DNA of 64,000 nt from Chitinophaga sp. 180180018-3. Its GTDB lineage: Bacteria; Bacteroidota; Bacteroidia; Chitinophagales; Chitinophagaceae. Shown here piece after piece: positions 60,801 to 64,000 of the stretch. The stretch lies in the NCBI RefSeq assembly GCF_037893185.1, contig NZ_CP140772.1:2976001-3040000 (forward strand). Reading direction: 5' to 3'. The translations under genes were made by a program, and so were the position numbers. The notes beneath the pieces were generated by a model. That model worked only from the letters and a program-made list of their open reading frames with translations, was not told the origin of the DNA and did not search any database. Every line of letters begins with the position of its first letter. Position 1 is the stretch's first letter.

Positions 60801-62045
60801 TCACCTTTGTAATTTCGCAATTTCCCGCGCAAGCGTTTTCTTTTCCGATGCCGATTTCGTCAGGCGGATAGCGGTTTCGTAATGCGCTGCTGCCTGACGT
60901 TTATCAATGGCAACGTAAAGGTACCCGAGCAGGGAATGATAATAATTGTTGTTATCAAGACCCAATTTCGTGGCTTCTTTTATACCCGGCTCACTACCAT
61001 AAACCTTCGCATAGGCAAAGGTTCTGTTCAATGCCGTCATAGGGGAGTATTCAATAAGAATAAGCTCATTATACAACTGCAGGATATGATCCCATTTGTT
61101 TTTCCCGTCTGCAGTAGTATGCCAGTAAGCTATAGCCGCTTCGAGATGGTATTTTGAGATCTCGTTTCCGGAGCAGGCGTTAACGAAGTAGTAATTACCT
61201 TTTTCAATCAGTTTGGTGATCCACCGCCCCTTGTCCTGCTGTTCGTAGAGGATGGTTTCTCCAAGATCATCTGTTCTGGCATCAAGCCGCGAGCTCTGGT
61301 AACACATCAGTGCCAGCAGCGCATTTGCCTGTGTGGTGTTGGTTAATTGATTTTCCGTAAGAAGAAGGGCAAGCCGGATGGCTTCCGAGCAAAGATCTTT
61401 GCGAATGATGTGATTAGATGACTGAGAAAAATAGCCTTCGTTAAACAACAGGTATAATGTCCGGAGAACGGTATCCAGCCGCGATTGTATAGCGCTTGTT
61501 TCAAGCGCGCGGATTTGAAAATTATCTTCGCGCAGGCTCGCTCTTGCCCTGAGTAACCGCTTCTTGATTGTTTCTTTTTTGGTCATGAACGCATCTGCAA
61601 TTTCTTCCACGCTGAATCCGCAGAGTATCTGAAGTGCCAGGCAAATCTGCGCTTCCGCGGAATTAGCCGGATTACAGATGGCGAAAATCATGGCGAGCTG
61701 ACTGTCGCTGATGGCCTGCGTAGAGAAGTCGAATGCGGGTTCATTGTAATGCTCCTCCGTTTGGATGGCAGCCCTCACACGGGTTTCAAAGACATGATTG
61801 CGCCTGAGCAAATCTTTGGTTTTGTTCTTCGCCACCGTATAAAGCCAGGCGGTCGGATTCTCCGGTATCCCATTTACACCCCACGTTTCCGTGGCTTTGA
61901 GAAATGTTTCACTGGCAATATCTTCCGCTGTTTCAATATGCTCCAGGCCAAAAAGACGACACAATACGGTCGTCATTTTAGCATATTCCTGTCTGAACAG
62001 GTGTGGTAAAAGTTCCTGGTGCGTTTCTTTAAAATGGTTGCCCAT
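60801..62045 (-). CDS. ECF sigma factor of the ECF42 type with helical C-terminal extension
   Basis: A 414-residue sigma factor. Region 2 (LFRQEYAKMTTVLCRLFG and AEDIASETFLKA), region 4 (GFSVEEIADAFMTKKETIKKRL) and a long C-terminal part (about residues 180-414) with TPR-like helices (DUF6596 type) match ECF42 sigma factors, which lack an anti-sigma factor and are paired with DGPF proteins. Here the DGPF gene is 2 bp upstream. The C-terminal extension is required for activity in the known members. Target genes unknown. Confidence 0.92.
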   Translation of the reverse strand: MGNHFKETHQELLPHLFRQEYAKMTTVLCRLFGLEHIETAEDIASETFLKATETWGVNGIPENPTAWLYTVAKNKTKDLLRRNHVFETRVRAAIQTEEHYNEPAFDFSTQAISDSQLAMIFAICNPANSAEAQICLALQILCGFSVEEIADAFMTKKETIKKRLLRARASLREDNFQIRALETSAIQSRLDTVLRTLYLLFNEGYFSQSSNHIIRKDLCSEAIRLALLLTENQLTNTTQANALLALMCYQSSRLDARTDDLGETILYEQQDKGRWITKLIEKGNYYFVNACSGNEISKYHLEAAIAYWHTTADGKNKWDHILQLYNELILIEYSPMTALNRTFAYAKVYGSEPGIKEATKLGLDNNNYYHSLLGYLYVAIDKRQAAAHYETAIRLTKSASEKKTLAREIAKLQR

Positions 62046-62047
62046 CG

Positions 62048-62389
62048 CTATCCTTTTTCGCCGGGTTTCAATACTGCCCTCACTTCTATGTTGCCTCCCG
62101 CCTTCAGCAAAGGATTCGCTTTGGCAATTTCCACGGCTTCCCCGATGGTATCGGCCTTCACAATCATATACCCGCTTACAAATTCTTTTATTTCTGTGTA
62201 AGGCCCGTCTGTTACCATATCGGGCCTTACCGTTTTGGCATTGATGGCAGAAAGACTGTTCCCCTTATCCCCCAGGTGATTGCCGGCTGCTACATTGGCC
62301 AGCCAGTTCATCCGCTCCTGCAGCTGCTCCGCGGTAGGATTGGCATGCGAATTTTCACTGTGCCTGAAAATCAGAACGAACTCATTCAT
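62048..62389 (-). CDS. YCII/DGPF-domain protein, ECF42 partner
   Basis: A 113-residue single-domain protein of the YCII-related family with the namesake motif in VTDGPYTEIKEFVSGYMIVK and an N-terminal MNEFVLIFRHSEN strand. DGPF proteins are conserved neighbours of ECF42 sigma factors and probably their targets or sensors. It leads the two-gene operon. Confidence 0.93.
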   Translation of the reverse strand: MNEFVLIFRHSENSHANPTAEQLQERMNWLANVAAGNHLGDKGNSLSAINAKTVRPDMVTDGPYTEIKEFVSGYMIVKADTIGEAVEIAKANPLLKAGGNIEVRAVLKPGEKG

Positions 62390-62652
62390 GAATAGTGGTT
62401 TTTTGTTCCAGTACTATAACGATCTAAGATCGCATACGGGGACAAAGAACGGATTTTTTAGCGACTAGCAGCCAGCTGCCAGCCGTTATTGATTTTAGCT
62501 TTTTTATGGAACACCTTACGCATACCTATCCCAATAAATTGTTAAAATAATATCAGGTTCGCCATTCATACCCATATGTTATTCACTTTAAAACGACTAC
62601 AAATCACTATTTCCCAATCAATTGAGCATCCATCCGTTACCCTGCTATACTC

Positions 62653-62691
62653 ATCCTCATATCATCCTCATATTATCCTCATATTATCCTC
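62653..62691. repeat. Tandem 11-bp repeats ATCCTCATATT
   Basis: Three and a half units of ATCCTCATATT (first unit ends in C): 62653-62663, 62664-62674, 62675-62685, partial 62686-62691. The 11-bp period is about one DNA turn, which would place repeated contacts on one helix face. It lies about 260 bp upstream of the DGPF start, which is transcribed away from it. Confidence 0.9.
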
Positions 62692-62767
62692 TAAGAATAC
62701 TGTCTCGTTCTATGTTCGTCCTGATATTATTTTACTCCGGGCCGGCGTGACAGTAGATTAAAATACG

Positions 62768-62800
62768 GCGGCGATTATCTTCCTGAAAGATAATCGCCGC
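62768..62800 (-). terminator. Terminator of the RemB-like gene
   Basis: Perfect 14-bp arms (62768-62781 and 62787-62800) with a 5-base loop, just downstream of the stop of the barrel gene on the minus strand. Confidence 0.85.
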
Positions 62801-62827
62801 TGCGTTGATATTTTAAATCGCTTACTG

Positions 62828-64000
62828 TTAAAAATTAAACTCCCGTGGCTGCAGGTTCATACGTAACCCAACTGTATAAAAGAATGTATTATTATCGGGC
62901 ATGCCTTGTACTTTGTACCTGCGCACAGTGGTATTCAGGTCGATGAACAGATTTTCGAAAAGCTCCCAGGAAGCACTAAAGGCCGCCATGGTGCTGTTAG
63001 CCGGTATACCCGTACCAATGAAGAATCCATAATCTCTCGGACGTGTATTGTAACTGCGGAATATATCTGATCCCATATTTACACCGGCAGAATCCAGTCC
63101 CTGTTTGTGCACCATCAGCTTTCCGGTGAGGTATAATTTAGGTATCGGCTGATAACGTACTATTCCGATGAACTCTCTGAAATTGGCTCCCAACGGATGT
63201 GCGAGTGGTTGATTGTAGTGGGTGAGATTGGTGGTGCTGTCGAAGTTGGTATAAGTGTACGGTCTTACTATGTTGGCTTCTACCTGCAGGTCGAGGTTCC
63301 TCACATTGAAGGCATCGATATACTTCGCACCAAACTGGAAACCCTGTTTGTTGGCAAAACTTCCCCGGTTGTAATGAAGCACTTCTTTCGTCACAAACTC
63401 ATTAATCAGCAATTGCCCATAGAGTTGAACTGATTTTGCTATGTTGGCCTTGAAATCGAATCCCACATTGGCTTTACCAACGGCTCCCAACTGCTGCTCC
63501 ACAGACCGGTAGAAAATGATCGGATTCAGGTAGGCCAGCTGTAGGCCGTGTTTACCATCTTCCATTATATTCTCATAAAATCCAAGGTTCAGCCATTTGG
63601 TGGCCTGCAGGGAAAGATGATGTATCATCATATAGTTCTGCGGCCGCAGGTTCCTCTCGCCACCACTCGTGTATGGAACAAAAGGAGCGATCGTTTGCGC
63701 AAAGATATTCTCATAGTCGAATTTCCATATCCTGGTACTGATACGCAGATACAGGTAATTGCTGCTGAAATCACTCAGAAATAAACTGCGGAAACCATTT
63801 CCAAGAAATAATTTATCGTATGCAAACTGGATATCAAAATACTTTGCTGCGTTAAAGGAAATACCGCCGCGCGCATCAAAGTAATCATAGCCCTTATTGT
63901 TATAACTCTTATAAAAACCGGCTCCAGGTACTGCATTGAATTTGGTTACCCAATCTCTCACATACGCAGGATCCCTTTCCTGGTTATCGGTAAGATAGGT
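62828..64000 (-). CDS. RemB/Wzi-like outer-membrane beta-barrel (5' end outside the window)
   Basis: The frame stays open to the right window edge, so the N-terminus is missing (an internal GTG at 63961 is not the start). At least 390 residues of alternating aromatic strands: YDYFDARGGISFNAAKYFDIQ, LGNGFRSLFLSDFSSNYLYL, IWKFDYENIFAQ, then repeated barrel strands ending QPREFNF. This resembles RemB-type gliding-motility and Wzi-type capsule-assembly barrels. It supports a gliding lifestyle. The exact member cannot be fixed. Confidence 0.8.
   Translation of the reverse strand, partial: TYLTDNQERDPAYVRDWVTKFNAVPGAGFYKSYNNKGYDYFDARGGISFNAAKYFDIQFAYDKLFLGNGFRSLFLSDFSSNYLYLRISTRIWKFDYENIFAQTIAPFVPYTSGGERNLRPQNYMMIHHLSLQATKWLNLGFYENIMEDGKHGLQLAYLNPIIFYRSVEQQLGAVGKANVGFDFKANIAKSVQLYGQLLINEFVTKEVLHYNRGSFANKQGFQFGAKYIDAFNVRNLDLQVEANIVRPYTYTNFDSTTNLTHYNQPLAHPLGANFREFIGIVRYQPIPKLYLTGKLMVHKQGLDSAGVNMGSDIFRSYNTRPRDYGFFIGTGIPANSTMAAFSASWELFENLFIDLNTTVRRYKVQGMPDNNTFFYTVGLRMNLQPREFNF

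Larger units (their letters stand above)
62390..62827. other. Intergenic region between DGPF gene and RemB-like gene
   Basis: About 440 bp. It contains the 11-bp tandem repeats (62653-62691) and the terminator at 62768-62800. I see no convincing gene; the one open plus-strand stretch (62576-62761) is low-complexity and covers the repeats. Confidence 0.6.

Noticed and set aside
62653..62691. Tandem 11-bp repeats as a CRISPR array
   Set aside because: Units are contiguous without spacers and far too short.
62576..62761. Plus-strand open frame upstream of the RemB-like gene stop
   Set aside because: It mostly translates the 11-bp repeats and AT-rich spacer, has no partner or conserved motif, and ends before the terminator of a gene on the other strand.

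Overview
The window looks like chromosome of a gliding, polysaccharide-degrading Bacteroidota, most probably Chitinophaga or a close relative. The signs are a propeller-type sensor kinase, a TonB-dependent receptor with a carboxypeptidase-like N-terminus, many small lipoproteins, a RemB/Wzi-like barrel, TAnnTTTG-type -7 promoter elements and almost no Shine-Dalgarno sequences. No tRNA, rRNA, CRISPR array or intact insertion sequence was seen.

Layout. 1-3073: truncated hybrid-type sensor kinase. 3370-6548: two double-glycine leader peptides in duplicated regulatory/leader blocks, separated by an IS256-type transposase tail, and a two-gene ABC transporter. 6602-12459: acetyltransferase, TonB receptor with a Cys/His-rich small protein, DUF4091 glycosidase-like protein, DUF1269-type protein. 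12708-23308: thioredoxin-fold protein, MarR regulator with S9 peptidase, sulfatase, YD-type lipoproteins, unknowns. 23311-29010: sulfatase remnant, lipoproteins flanking a GH5 enzyme, and a NarL-type two-component system. 29079-32969: four-gene leftward operon whose three enzymes match Pseudomonas PqsA, PqsD and PqsE, preceded by a lipocalin-like gene. 33255-39462: dead MacB-like permease, TlpA-like protein, and a TolC/HlyD/ABC-2 export operon with a palindromic operator. 39622-47327: MgtA-type and Ca-type P-type ATPases, acetyl-CoA hydrolase/transferase, zinc alcohol dehydrogenase. 47516-64000: GH43-like protein, methyltransferases, a Cys-motif protein paired with a TauD-like oxygenase, esterase, Crp regulator, a glyoxalase-fold fusion, 2OG oxygenase, GT39 transferase, GlxA/AraC regulator, PhnB-like protein, an ECF42-type sigma factor with its DGPF partner, and a truncated RemB-like barrel.

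The strongest finding is the pqsADE-like operon, which predicts aroyl-CoA plus malonyl condensation and thioester release (2-aminobenzoylacetate-type chemistry) in a Bacteroidota host, without pqsB or pqsC in the window. Next are the duplicated double-glycine peptide locus and a family of very long, perfect intergenic hairpins (38-52 bp stems) lying exactly between convergent genes. Three gene remnants (IS256 transposase tail, sulfatase, MacB permease) show ongoing decay between intact operons.
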